Shown: positions 7,955-17,146, counted from the stretch's first letter. The stretch is DNA of 64,000 nt from Clostridium tunisiense TJ (GCF_000300195.1 NZ_AMQH01000011.1:186001-250000); one strand, 5' to 3'. Numbers and translations are program-made. Notes: a model not told the origin generated them from the letters alone.

Positions 7955-8953
7955 CTAGTATTTATCAGCTACAGCCCCAATTGTAGCTGCTTTTATATAA
8001 TTTAAATTCTTTAAGGCTTTTAATGTTTCCACATCTCCACTTACTACTACTCCAATAATCCTTAAATCCTCTTTATTAATTTCAGTTTTTCCCCCACTTA
8101 ATACGTTGAATAAACTTTTATATCTATAATGAGTATCTTTATTTGAATTCCCACAGATTATTGAATCAATAAAACTTTCTTCTGGATTTTTCATTACCCT
8201 TCCTTGCTTATCCAGAGCTTTTATGCCATATACCTCATCTTCTTCCAGTATGGATTTTGACAATTTATCTTTATTATTTTTATCTAGAGTGTCTACCCAA
8301 TACCAATTTAAAGTTATACCTTCTGGTATTAGAGCTTTAGCTTCTTCAAGGCTATAGCTTTTATCAAAAGACAGTGATATTTCCATGAGTTTATCTTTTT
8401 CTATGTTGTTAAGTTCCTCTAAATCATTAATGTATTTATCATAGCTTATTAAAGGATGATAAAATTTCATAACTAGCTTTCCTACTTTATTATATTTTCT
8501 CATTTCTTCTAGGTCCTTAAAGCCTTCACCTGAACTACTGAATAAATAATGTCCCATGTCTCCATAGATACCATCAATTAGTGGCATATAAGAATAATCT
8601 TCTTTGAAAATACCATCCACTATTGGCTTTTCTCCTAAAAATCTATACCTTGGGTACTCAATCTCTCCAATCATTATTCTATCATCCTCTTGTGTATTTC
8701 CCATATAAGCATTAGGCATCGCTACTTGAAACCAGGTATGTAATTCATTTAATTTCTTGTTTCTTACATGATTTAAAATAAAACTGTTTGCAATTAATAA
8801 TGCAGCACTTAAAGTTATAAATATCATTAAGCTTATGATTATGTTTCTTATTATAGAAAAAGTTTTGGCTCTTTTAATAGTGTTATTAAAACTAGGTGTT
8901 GGTTTATCTTTCATCTCAAACAATTCTCTTAATCTTTCCTCATCACTTTTCAA
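7955..8953 (-). CDS. Membrane anti-sigma factor (sigma factor regulator family)
   Basis: Protein of 332 residues with a short cytoplasmic N-terminus (about 33 residues), one transmembrane helix (IIISLMIFITLSAALLIANS, about 38-57) and a large extracytoplasmic part. The arrangement and the ending (ALKNLNYIKAATIGAVADKY) fit the SigmaReg_N/SigmaReg_C group of anti-sigma factors. The gene starts inside the end of the sigma-factor gene (11-base overlap), which indicates translational coupling. By family logic it holds the ECF factor inactive at the membrane until an envelope signal releases it. The signal is not evident. Confidence 0.8.
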   Translation of the reverse strand: MKSDEERLRELFEMKDKPTPSFNNTIKRAKTFSIIRNIIISLMIFITLSAALLIANSFILNHVRNKKLNELHTWFQVAMPNAYMGNTQEDDRIMIGEIEYPRYRFLGEKPIVDGIFKEDYSYMPLIDGIYGDMGHYLFSSSGEGFKDLEEMRKYNKVGKLVMKFYHPLISYDKYINDLEELNNIEKDKLMEISLSFDKSYSLEEAKALIPEGITLNWYWVDTLDKNNKDKLSKSILEEDEVYGIKALDKQGRVMKNPEESFIDSIICGNSNKDTHYRYKSLFNVLSGGKTEINKEDLRIIGVVVSGDVETLKALKNLNYIKAATIGAVADKY

Positions 8954-9455
8954 AATTATCCCTCCAAACTTTTTTAAATTGTTCCCTAGCCCTAAAAAGA
9001 TAGGTCTTTACTGTATTCTCATTAATATCTAAAATTTCAGCTATTTCTTTGTAAGACAATCCCATGTCATACTTAAATAACAGTAAGTTCTTTTGTATTT
9101 CACTAATTGAATTTAAACATTTTAGAATTTCTTCTTTTTTCTCTGAATCTAGTATGAAATCTTCCACTAATCTATCCTCTCTTAGGCTTTCTTTAAAAAT
9201 GTCTTCATGGAGACTAAGCTGAATATGCCTATTGTTTTTTCTGCATAAATCGTAATATTTGTTGATTGCTACCTTAAAGAGCCAGGAAGATAACTTTTCA
9301 GTTTGTATTCCATCTATATATTTTAATGCTTTATAGAAGGTATCTTGAACAATGTCCTCAGCATTAGCTTCACTACATCCAAGCTTAATTAAATATTTAT
9401 ATATGAGATTCATCTTTTTCTCAAACATCTCATTAATTAATTCATTGCTCATCAT
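8943..9455 (-). CDS. ECF RNA polymerase sigma factor
   Basis: Sigma-70 family ECF factor of 170 residues. Region 2 is seen in YLIKLGCSEANAEDIVQDTF and SSWLFKVAINKYYDLCR, and region 4 in LLFKYDMGLSYKEIAEIL and INENTVKTYLFRAREQ. GGAAGGAGG precedes the ATG. It is first in an operon with an anti-sigma factor and a permease, so it should direct RNA polymerase to envelope-stress promoters and possibly its own. Only 27 bases separate the start codon from a MITE-like element (9483-9642), so its promoter must lie in or beyond the inserted element. Confidence 0.9.
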   Translation of the reverse strand: MMSNELINEMFEKKMNLIYKYLIKLGCSEANAEDIVQDTFYKALKYIDGIQTEKLSSWLFKVAINKYYDLCRKNNRHIQLSLHEDIFKESLREDRLVEDFILDSEKKEEILKCLNSISEIQKNLLLFKYDMGLSYKEIAEILDINENTVKTYLFRAREQFKKVWRDNFEK

Positions 9456-9482
9456 ATCCTCCTTCCATAAAGTTAGTTAATT

Positions 9483-9642
9483 AGGCATCTGAAAATAAAT
9501 AACAAGTCAAAGATGTGAAGACTATTTTGTGATAGACAAGGAAACAGGTTCCGCAGATAGTGGAGCTATCAAAGGGTTCTGTTGACGCAGTATAGCACAA
9601 AATAGACTAGCAGATTGACTTACTTATTTTTTGAAGATGCCT
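9483..9642 (+). mobile_element. MITE-like element, copy 2 (160 bp)
   Basis: Second copy of the short inverted-repeat element, in opposite orientation to copy 1. It begins AGGCATCTGAAAATAAATAA and ends in TTATTTTTTGAAGATGCCT, which gives imperfect terminal inverted repeats. It shares the central GGGTTCTGTTGACGCAGTAT block and the GATAG/CTATC stem with copy 1 and is flanked by TTA on both sides. It has no coding capacity. It sits immediately upstream of the ECF sigma gene and could supply or block the promoter. Confidence 0.75.
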
Positions 9643-10035
9643 TATTTGTTTCTGAAGTACTTCTATTATTAAGACGTTCAGCGAGCAAATATGTATACAC
9701 TAATTTTACACTAAATGAAAAATCTACCAAACATTTTTTATATAATCCATATGCACGGTATATAAACATGTGGCAGATTTTTAAATATATTTTTAATGAA
9801 AGGTGTTTGTTCATCAAAAAGTTAAACACAGTTGTAAATTGATTCTTTTCAAGTTCATAAGTATAAAATATCAAAGTTATTTATTAGGGTAGAACTTTTA
9901 ATTTTTTATAGATTTATACATTTCTAAACTTGTTTATACCTATAAATTCTTGTTCATTTTATAATACTTCGTACTCCTGCTAAATATGGGTTGGAAAATC
10001 CAAGTTTACAATTGTATATAATTTTGTTAAATACT
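9643..10035. other. AT-rich intergenic stretch
   Basis: About 390 bases between the MITE copy and the promoter of the next methyltransferase. Short open frames exist on both strands, but none has a ribosome site, a plausible composition or a recognisable domain. I see no gene here; it may be old decayed sequence. Confidence 0.5.
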
Positions 10036-10063
10036 TTGAATATGTAAATATTTTCTGTATAAT
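10036..10063 (+). promoter_or_regulatory. Sigma-A type promoter of the methyltransferase gene
   Basis: TTGAAT at 10036-10041 and TATAAT at 10058-10063 with a 16-base spacer; the -10 is preceded by TG. It lies 60 bases upstream of the start codon at 10123. Confidence 0.65.
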
Positions 10064-10122
10064 TTAAAATAAAACTTTTAATATTTCCAAGGGAATATCT
10101 TTTGGGGGATAGGGGGATACAT

Positions 10123-10893
10123 ATGAAGCTAGATGAGCTATATGAACGTTTTGAAGAGGATAAAAGATTAAATACAAATAAGGCTAATAGTATAGAGTTT
10201 TTAACTTCCATATCATATATTGATAAATACTTAAAGGAAGGTATGAAGATTCTTGATATAGGAGCTGGTACAGGAGCCTATAGCATTTACTATGCAAGCA
10301 AAGGCTATGATGTAACTGCTGTTGAGCCGGTGGAAAGAAATTTAGAGGTTATTAAAGCTAAGGCACTAGAAAAGAACCTTAAAATTAACATTCAGCAAGG
10401 TAATGCTTTAGACTTATCTCATTTACCAGCCGAAAGTTTTGATGTTGTTTTATGTTTTGGACCACTATACCATGTGGACACTGACGAGAAAAAACTAAAG
10501 TGCATTGAAGAAACTAAAAGAGTTTGCAAGAAAAATGGAAAGATATTTTATGCTTACTTATCAAATGATATGGTATTCATAACTGAGTCAATGCTTTACA
10601 ACAAAGAGTATTTAGGTGGACCTCATTATGACCATAATACTTTTAAATTAACTGATATGCCCTTTTGTTTTATGACTGTTAATCACATGGAACACTTAAT
10701 GGAACTTTCAAAGCTGAAAGAAGTAAAACATTTTGCTGCAGACGGATTATCTGAGTTATTAAGTGAAAAAATAAATACCTTTAATGGGGAACAGTTCAAA
10801 GAATGGTTTAGGTTCCATCTTTACACCTGTGAAAAGAAAGAACTTTTAGGCTATAGCAATCATATAGTTTTTATTGCTGAAAAACAGGACTAA
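10123..10893 (+). CDS. Class I SAM-dependent methyltransferase
   Basis: Methyltransferase of 256 residues with an intact Rossmann core: MKILDIGAGTGAYSIYYA (motif I), VTAVEPVE (acidic loop) and FDVVLCFGPLYHV (motif IV). The frame is open from a TTG at 10102, but the ATG at 10123 is chosen because AGGGGG sits 6 bases before it. It is a single-gene unit: a sigma-A promoter lies 60 bases upstream, and a strong bidirectional terminator follows at 11116-11144. It is one of several methyltransferases here that look like small-molecule enzymes. Substrate unknown. Confidence 0.85.
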   Translation: MKLDELYERFEEDKRLNTNKANSIEFLTSISYIDKYLKEGMKILDIGAGTGAYSIYYASKGYDVTAVEPVERNLEVIKAKALEKNLKINIQQGNALDLSHLPAESFDVVLCFGPLYHVDTDEKKLKCIEETKRVCKKNGKIFYAYLSNDMVFITESMLYNKEYLGGPHYDHNTFKLTDMPFCFMTVNHMEHLMELSKLKEVKHFAADGLSELLSEKINTFNGEQFKEWFRFHLYTCEKKELLGYSNHIVFIAEKQD

Positions 10894-11115
10894 AATTAAA
10901 GGCAAATCCTATGATAAATATATAAATCAAAGTTAAACTTCCTAGTTTTTAATATAGACTTGAAGAAGAAAAATTTATTTTCTGTTTTCAAAAGGTCTTA
11001 AGGGAGACAAGATAAGGGTTATATATAAATCAGTGTTGATTTTGACTTCATATAATTAAAGGTAGTTTTTATGATTTTCACTAATGTGATTACTATAAAT
11101 TCTTATAGAAAAAAA

Positions 11116-11154
11116 TGTGCTAACTTAGCTTTTAAGTTAGCACATTTTATTTTT
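11116..11154 (+). terminator. Bidirectional intrinsic terminator
   Basis: A 12-bp perfect stem (TGTGCTAACTTA with TAAGTTAGCACA) around a 5-base loop, with T-rich sequence on the plus side and an A-run before it that serves the minus side. It lies between the converging methyltransferase and cupin/b5 genes. Confidence 0.9.
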
Positions 11155-11184
11155 ATCTGATTTTCTACTTATTCTATAATGTAC

Positions 11185-12012
11185 TTATTCTATAAGTATA
11201 CCAACTTTAGGAAGGTCAGATAGTTTCTCTTCTATTTCACCATATCCATAAAGCTGTGGAGTTAAATCTTCTCCAGCAGCGAGTCCAAGGTCCATTGCTT
11301 TTCTCCATCTTGGATTATTGCTTACATCATATACAATGCCTTTAATGGCTACATAAGCAGGACTCCCCATTATACCGTCAAACTGAGCTAGTTCATTTAA
11401 GGTAAATTTCCTAGGTTGTCTAAGATAACTTTGTTGAGCTTCATAATAATTTCTATGATTATGCTCTGCAGCATCTGCATCAGCTTTAGTTCTATGAACT
11501 GTCCCATGTGGATGTTGAGGTGGTGCATAAATAGAATATAGTTTAATTGGTTTTTTGCCTGTATTAATTAAATTATGCCATGTACCAGCTGGTATGATGA
11601 ATATGAAGTCATCACAAACTCTTGCTCTAAAATCTAAGCAATTTTTTCTGTCTCCCATCATAACAATGCCTTCCCCTTCTTCAATCCTTATGAATTGATC
11701 AAGGTGTGGGTGATTTTCTAAACCTATTTCTCCTCCAACAGGGATGCTCATTAAGGTAAGTTGTAAATGCTTTCCTGTCCATAAAGCAGTACGGAAATTT
11801 TTATTTTCTTTAGTAGCCTCTTCAATATTAGTTACAAAAGGCTTTGGACCATAGTCCTTTGATTTCATCTCCATACAGTCTAAGTCATGCATTGGTTTTT
11901 TGTTATGATGTGGGTAATGATTCATGTCATAATCCTCATGCATTAAGTGATAATCATGCTTTGACTCTTCATCACAATGCCAGCAAGGATATTTTTTGTT
12001 AGAATTAGGCAT
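11185..12012 (-). CDS. Cupin domain fused to a cytochrome b5-like domain
   Basis: Fusion protein of 275 residues. The N-terminal 45 residues are rich in His, Cys and Met (WHC, HDYHLMHEDYD, HYPHH), suggesting metal binding. A cupin follows, with ENHPHLDQFIRIEEGEG and IPAGTWHNLIN carrying the His/Glu ligands. The last 75 residues resemble the clostridial cytochrome b5-like module (FTLNELAQFDG, PAYVAIKGIVYDVSNNPRW, LAAGEDLT). The His residues expected to bind haem (W..GxH..., and PH before the end) are replaced by AMD and GYG, so haem binding is doubtful. The start at 12012 has AAAGGAG 7 bases upstream. The role is unknown; redox or metal stress is a guess. Confidence 0.8.
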   Translation of the reverse strand: MPNSNKKYPCWHCDEESKHDYHLMHEDYDMNHYPHHNKKPMHDLDCMEMKSKDYGPKPFVTNIEEATKENKNFRTALWTGKHLQLTLMSIPVGGEIGLENHPHLDQFIRIEEGEGIVMMGDRKNCLDFRARVCDDFIFIIPAGTWHNLINTGKKPIKLYSIYAPPQHPHGTVHRTKADADAAEHNHRNYYEAQQSYLRQPRKFTLNELAQFDGIMGSPAYVAIKGIVYDVSNNPRWRKAMDLGLAAGEDLTPQLYGYGEIEEKLSDLPKVGILIE

Positions 12013-12147
12013 ATTGTTACTCCTTTTATAATGTTCTACCACCATAATATGATTAATGTTTACAAAAGGTGATTTTAATTCATAGAGTAAAACGACCATT
12101 CTTTCATACTGCTAAGATACGGTGTTCATGACTTAATCTCTTCTTCC

Positions 12148-12891
12148 TTATATTAACTCAATGGTATCTAGAACTTCCCTAGCTCTCTTAATAAGTCTAT
12201 AATCTGCCCTTTCTATAATGAATTCACTATTAGCAGTATTCATTCTTTTAGTGCACTCTCTGTATTCCATTTTACTTCCCACATTTACCTTCCCAGATAA
12301 ATGAAAATTAGTACATCCAGTTAATTTATATATTTCTTCTAAATTATTAGCATTTACTCCGCATCCAGGCATTATAGTTATAAAACCCCCAAAATTCTTC
12401 TGGATTTCTCCAATATAGTTTGCTCCTTCAAGGGCATTTTTTCTTTGTCCTGAAGTTAAAATTCGGCATATTCCCATTTCAATAAGTTTTGGAACGTCCT
12501 CTATTGGGTCTTTCGCATCATCAAATGCTCTATGAAGTACTACTTTAAGAGGGTGAGCAATTTTTACAAGTTCCTTCATTCTCACTATATCTATCTTTCC
12601 ATCACTTAATAATATACCAGTAACTATGCCCTGAAATCCCATTTCTTTTGCAAGGATAATATCACTTTTCATAGTTTCAATTTCATTATCATCATATAGA
12701 AAGTCTCCAGAGCGAGGACGTATCATTACAAAAACTTCTATGTCCTTTAATTCTTTTGCCTTTTTCATTAATCCATAGCTTGGTGTCAGTCCTCCTATAT
12801 TTAAAGCAGAACATAATTCTATTCGGTCTGCTCCTGCCTTCTTCGCTGTTATCATGGATGTATAGGAATCCACACACACTTCTAATATCAT
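12148..12891 (-). CDS. cutC: CutC family protein
   Basis: A 247-residue TIM-barrel protein with the family opening ILEVCVDSYTSMITAKKAGA, ADRIELCSALNIGGLTPS, the block VMIRPRSGDFLYDDNEI and GITSGQ-like RILTSGQRKNALEG. CutC was named for copper homeostasis in E. coli, but its biochemical role is not settled, and in some bacteria it is linked to carbohydrate metabolism. It follows the M81 gene by 4 bases, so both are translated from one message. Confidence 0.92.
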   Translation of the reverse strand: MILEVCVDSYTSMITAKKAGADRIELCSALNIGGLTPSYGLMKKAKELKDIEVFVMIRPRSGDFLYDDNEIETMKSDIILAKEMGFQGIVTGILLSDGKIDIVRMKELVKIAHPLKVVLHRAFDDAKDPIEDVPKLIEMGICRILTSGQRKNALEGANYIGEIQKNFGGFITIMPGCGVNANNLEEIYKLTGCTNFHLSGKVNVGSKMEYRECTKRMNTANSEFIIERADYRLIKRAREVLDTIELI

Positions 12892-12895
12892 AACC

Positions 12896-14401
12896 TTATC
12901 CTTCCTTTGCTACGAGGTTATCTAAAGCATTATATTTAAAATCATCATCTAATGGGAATATTGGTCTTTTCACCAATTTATAATCTAGAGTTTTTAAATC
13001 TTCATTTGTACTCCCCTTTGTAAGTGCCATTATGCTGCGCTTTGCAACCACCTCATGCTGATGAGTAAGATAACCAAGCTTACATACTACTATTTCTGCC
13101 TCCTTTGGATCTACGCCTAAGTCTGTAAACATCTCAGGTACTATATAGCCAACATGAGCTTCTGCAAGAACTATATCCACTCCATGACTATTAAACAGTG
13201 CTAAGTCCCCTTTTATCATTCCTTCTCTAGACCAATCTTTAATATAAGCTTTTACTAATCCCTTTGCTGTTATAGGTGATGTAGTAATAGTATCAAACTT
13301 AGCACCAAAGGTAAGTGTTATTTCTTTTCCAACTTTTCCTTCACACTCTTTTGTCGCTATAGGATCATATATTCCACCATATATAACTGGTCTTCTTAAA
13401 TTATTTGTTCTCTCGTCCGCCATTATTAGTTTTAAAAAGTCTGTACAGTCTGAAGAGGAACCAGCCGTTGGGTTATCCCCAGAATCAGAAAGATAAATAG
13501 GTAACTTCCCTTCTTTAACTACTTCAAAAGCAACATCTAAAGCTTCCTTTTCATTATAGGTCTCAGTATGGAAATGAAAATCATGTTTTTTTGACCAAAT
13601 TAACTCTGCTAATCTAACTGCCTCTCTTTCTGCCAACTTAAGGTCATCATTTGCTACTACGTAAACAGCAATAGAGCTATCCTTATTATCTGCCCAAGGG
13701 AACCCCATCAAATAGGAAGCAGCCATTATACCTTCCTTTTCTTCGCACTGTCTAAGTTCATTAATTAGTTCTACCATGGGCTCCACAGAAGTTTGTGATT
13801 GTTCTCCAGCAATTAAAATTGGCACCTTTACCCAAGCTGACTTAGGCTTTGCATTACTTTCAAGAACCTCTATGGTCATCTTTGCAGCATGCTCACCAGT
13901 TTCAAAGCAATCTGTATGAGGAGCACATTTATAACCAACAAAACCATCACAATTGTTGTGCATTCTTTCAGTCATAGTAGTGTGCATATCAAGGGAAGAA
14001 ATAATAGGAATACTTGGAAACATTCTTCTTAAGTCTTCCAAAAGGTATCCTTCTGCCTCACCTTGTTTATCAACTCTCATAGATCCATGCAATGCTAAGG
14101 TTATTGCATCTATTGGTGCTTTTTCCTGTGCAGCTTTAGCTCTTTCTATTATTTCTTCCTTAATTTTCATATAAAAATCATAATCAACTTCACCATTAGG
14201 CACTGCTCTAGCAAACACCGTAGGAATTACTTCATAACCAGCGCCTTGTAAAGTCTTTATAACTCCAGTTGTAGAATCATTTTCTCGAAGATTATTAAAA
14301 ATATCCTCTCCATATATAATTTTAAAATCTTTTTCACCTGCTATTATAGGATTAAAAGAATTAGATTCATGGTGCATTCCTGCAATTAAAACTCTTTTCA
14401 T
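12896..14401 (-). CDS. M81 family metallopeptidase-like protein (MlrC type)
   Basis: A 501-residue protein of the MlrC/M81 family, named after the microcystin-degrading MlrC. Typical parts are the opening VLIAGMHHESNSFNP, ALHGSM, SLDMHTTMTERM (likely metal ligands Asp and His), YKCAPHTDCFETG and SDSGDNPTAGSSSDCTDFL. The length is normal for the family. It is probably a cytoplasmic zinc-dependent amidohydrolase or peptidase acting on a small peptide or amino-acid derivative; microcystin is not a likely natural substrate. It forms a two-gene operon with cutC. Confidence 0.87.
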   Translation of the reverse strand: MKRVLIAGMHHESNSFNPIIAGEKDFKIIYGEDIFNNLRENDSTTGVIKTLQGAGYEVIPTVFARAVPNGEVDYDFYMKIKEEIIERAKAAQEKAPIDAITLALHGSMRVDKQGEAEGYLLEDLRRMFPSIPIISSLDMHTTMTERMHNNCDGFVGYKCAPHTDCFETGEHAAKMTIEVLESNAKPKSAWVKVPILIAGEQSQTSVEPMVELINELRQCEEKEGIMAASYLMGFPWADNKDSSIAVYVVANDDLKLAEREAVRLAELIWSKKHDFHFHTETYNEKEALDVAFEVVKEGKLPIYLSDSGDNPTAGSSSDCTDFLKLIMADERTNNLRRPVIYGGIYDPIATKECEGKVGKEITLTFGAKFDTITTSPITAKGLVKAYIKDWSREGMIKGDLALFNSHGVDIVLAEAHVGYIVPEMFTDLGVDPKEAEIVVCKLGYLTHQHEVVAKRSIMALTKGSTNEDLKTLDYKLVKRPIFPLDDDFKYNALDNLVAKEG

Positions 14402-14516
14402 TATATTTCCTCCTCATATTTTTATGTTAACACTAGCAATTAACTGTAGTGAAAGATTATTTGTTATTACAGATATTGTTTTCTCTTTTAAAACCTAACC
14501 CTTGTTTTGAATTATT

Positions 14517-15131
14517 TTATCTAAAATAAGTTTCAAATCCATTATTTATAATTTCTGAACCCCTTGGTACTTGAACTGCTATTAAACACATATTGAGAAA
14601 ATCAGCACTTGACCCCATGGCGTTCATCAAACATAGAAATAATGTAAACCAGTTGAGCCATCCTAAAATACTAAGAATAAAAGGTAGTATCATTGATAAT
14701 AGAATGAATGGCACAACAGATATAATTAAATATCTTCCCTTTTTGATTTTTTCTGTAGTATAAACAAAACCTACAAAACCATTGATCCCCCAGTACACTT
14801 TATCTGAAGTAAAAGCCTTGGGAATAAAACTAGCATGAAGGAATTCATGTATTGTCATAAATATAAAAAACATAATAACATATAGAAAAGTAACCAAATT
14901 TACCGTAAAGGTAATACTCAAGTCATTATTAATATTGAATAGTTCCTTCAAAGGAGGATATAAATAATAGGCAATAACTGCAAATATAATTCCATTTATA
15001 ATCATAAAAGGTACTGATAGTAAAATTGTTATACCTAAATTAGAAGGCTCTTTTAATTTAGTCCATCCATCTGCTACTAATTTACCACTTACCGCTTTGT
15101 CAGCAGCAGGTATTTTTGTTATATATTTCAT
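14517..15131 (-). CDS. DUF3267 membrane zincin-like protein
   Basis: Integral membrane protein of 204 residues with four hydrophobic spans. The HEFLH motif (H95, E96, H99) lies at the end of the second span, the HExxH signature of membrane metalloproteases; DUF3267 proteins share this. It is therefore a possible intramembrane or site-2-like protease, although activity is not shown for the family. Substrate unknown. The ribosome site is modest (GAGGT). The region upstream shares short blocks with the region upstream of the methyltransferase at 3993. Confidence 0.8.
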   Translation of the reverse strand: MKYITKIPAADKAVSGKLVADGWTKLKEPSNLGITILLSVPFMIINGIIFAVIAYYLYPPLKELFNINNDLSITFTVNLVTFLYVIMFFIFMTIHEFLHASFIPKAFTSDKVYWGINGFVGFVYTTEKIKKGRYLIISVVPFILLSMILPFILSILGWLNWFTLFLCLMNAMGSSADFLNMCLIAVQVPRGSEIINNGFETYFR

Positions 15132-15377
15132 TATTCAACCTCATTTCTTCAAGTGTACATAATATCTACTAAGAACTTACTATGAAATTCATATATTTCA
15201 TAACCTATAAACTTTAAGTAGCTTTATCTTATTCACACTTGTCCCATTACTCATCAGTCTGATCCATTAGAGTAATTCTCTTTTTATATTATTTAGGTAA
15301 TATATATTTAAGAATATCTCTTAAATCTTCAGTATCCACAGAATACATTGCATTCTCACGAACCTTTGAAGAGCTAT

Positions 15378-16631
15378 TTACTTCTTAGTAAATCCAAAAA
15401 ACTTATAGCTTCCATCTTCACCTTCTACAAGTTCATAAGGCTTAGTTTGTGCAAACCATTTCTTGGCAAATTTATTTTTTCCTGCAGGATATAGTAAGTA
15501 ATGTACCTCTCCATTAAAACGCACAAATTCCAGTCCTTCCTCCCCTAACTCTAAAGCTATTTTGTCTTTGTAATATACACCTTCGTATTTAGAAAGCTCT
15601 TCTCTATCTATTTTAACTTCTGGAATCCTTTTTGGTTCCTCAGTTTCTCCTGTAAAAATAATTTCAGCAATAGCATTACCAATGTGATAATTGTTTCCAC
15701 ATTCTGAATTAGACAATATCACAATACAGATATCCTCATCATAGAAGTCTTGTCTATATGTCATAACCCCTAAATGATCCCCTCCATGATAGAATCTTGT
15801 CCTCCCATACACCTTATCCTTGGTTAACCCATAGCAATAGCCTTCTTTATTTTCAGTAAAGAAGCGGTTATAGGTGTTATGGGATAAATATAATCTATGT
15901 TTAAGGTAGTAATACCACTTGCACAAATCTTCAAAATTAGATACTACAGCTCCTGCCCCAATGCTGAATTTTTCATTATAATACTGGCATCTTACTACTT
16001 CATTTCTATCCATCTGATATGGGAAGGCCTTATTTTTTATAATAACATGTCCATCATCAAGCACTGTGTTTTTCATTTCAAGAGGTTCAAAGATATATTT
16101 TTTTAAAGCATCACCAAAATTCATACCAACAATGTTTTCTATTGTCCATGCTATCATGTTGTAATTAGCGTTATTATATTCAAATTTACTTCCTGGCTGA
16201 AAACTTAGGGGTTTCTTAATAAATTCATGGAAAAACTCTTGACGATTAAAAGTATTTCTATCATAGCATTGGAAAAAGTCATCTTCCCAATTATAAAATT
16301 GGTGAAGTCCTGAAGTATGTGATAATAAATGATGAGCTGTAATGTTGCTATCAATGTGTAATTCTTTAGGTAAGTATAAGTTTATAGACTTATCTATATC
16401 TATTTTTTTCTGGTCATATAATAACATAATTAAAAACGCTGTAAACTGCTTAGATATTGATCCCAAGGTATAGCATGTATCTATACTATTTGGAATATTG
16501 TATTCATGACATGCCATTCCAGAAGATTTATTAAACATAACCTCCCCTTTATTCAAAACAGCTATAGTGCCTGAAAATGGCCAAATCTCTAAATATTTAT
16601 TGATATAACTTTCTATAGTTCTTAGCTTCAT
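15378..16631 (-). CDS. Class C beta-lactamase/esterase-like serine hydrolase
   Basis: A 417-residue penicillin-binding-protein-fold hydrolase. The catalytic S58-I-S-K61 (TLGSISKQFTAF), Y152-N-N154 (FEYNNANYN) and a YHGGDHLG block in place of KTG are all present. No signal peptide is apparent, so it is likely cytoplasmic. About 90 residues at the C-terminus form an extra beta-rich domain typical of this group (YEGVYYKDKIALELGEEG). It could be an esterase, a D-amino-acid peptidase or a beta-lactam hydrolase; nothing here decides. Confidence 0.85.
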   Translation of the reverse strand: MKLRTIESYINKYLEIWPFSGTIAVLNKGEVMFNKSSGMACHEYNIPNSIDTCYTLGSISKQFTAFLIMLLYDQKKIDIDKSINLYLPKELHIDSNITAHHLLSHTSGLHQFYNWEDDFFQCYDRNTFNRQEFFHEFIKKPLSFQPGSKFEYNNANYNMIAWTIENIVGMNFGDALKKYIFEPLEMKNTVLDDGHVIIKNKAFPYQMDRNEVVRCQYYNEKFSIGAGAVVSNFEDLCKWYYYLKHRLYLSHNTYNRFFTENKEGYCYGLTKDKVYGRTRFYHGGDHLGVMTYRQDFYDEDICIVILSNSECGNNYHIGNAIAEIIFTGETEEPKRIPEVKIDREELSKYEGVYYKDKIALELGEEGLEFVRFNGEVHYLLYPAGKNKFAKKWFAQTKPYELVEGEDGSYKFFGFTKK

Positions 16632-16669
16632 AACTATTAATTCCTTTATTAATATTCATCATTCTTCAT

Positions 16670-16972
16670 CTATTTTTTCTTTGTTAATTTCATATAGGTT
16701 TTCTCACCTTTTTTCCAGATGTTTAAATTAGCTAATCTCTCCCCATTATCTCCATGGTCAGGATTATTGAAAGCATCTTGAAGGTTTTCACAGGGCAGTT
16801 TGTTACAGTGTCCACAGTGGTTAAATCCCTTTTCAATAGAGCATTTTGCTATTTCACATTGTCCCCAAAACATTTTCCCCTGACTTTGTTGGCAACCTGG
16901 ACAGTTTGTACCTTCTCTCCACTCACAATCCCCGCAATAAGCTCCACACATAGCAATCATATTTTTATCCAT
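16670..16972 (-). CDS. DUF3795 cysteine-rich protein
   Basis: A small 100-residue protein with about ten cysteines in the DUF3795 pattern: MCGAYCGDCEW, CPGC, GQCEIAKC and HCGHCNKLPC. The spacing suggests metal or Fe-S binding. The frame is open from a GTG at 16984, but the ATG at 16972 has GGGG at the right distance. It lies 38 bases after the start of the serine hydrolase gene. Function of the family is unknown. Confidence 0.85.
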   Translation of the reverse strand: MDKNMIAMCGAYCGDCEWREGTNCPGCQQSQGKMFWGQCEIAKCSIEKGFNHCGHCNKLPCENLQDAFNNPDHGDNGERLANLNIWKKGEKTYMKLTKKK

Positions 16973-17112
16973 ATATATCCCCACTTTCTTTTATATCTAT
17001 TTTAACTCAACAAAATGTGAAATTTCAGAAACCTTTATATATGTATTCCACTAAATATATTGATTTCCTCCAAGCGCATGAGAAAAACTCAATGAATAAT
17101 ATTAAATAAAAA

Positions 17113-17146
17113 TTTACCCCTAACCTTTACAAAGATTAGGGGTGCA
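17113..17146 (-). terminator. Terminator of the surface-glycan operon
   Basis: The stem ACCCCTAA (17116-17123) with TTAGGGGT (17136-17143), extended inward by CTTT/AAAG, is followed on the minus strand by AAATTTTTATTT. It lies 115 bases past the stop of the glycosyltransferase gene, the last gene of the operon. Confidence 0.75.

Noticed and set aside
9620-9874. Open frames on both strands after the MITE
   Set aside because: No ribosome site, no domain, and they overlap each other; composition is that of AT-rich spacer.
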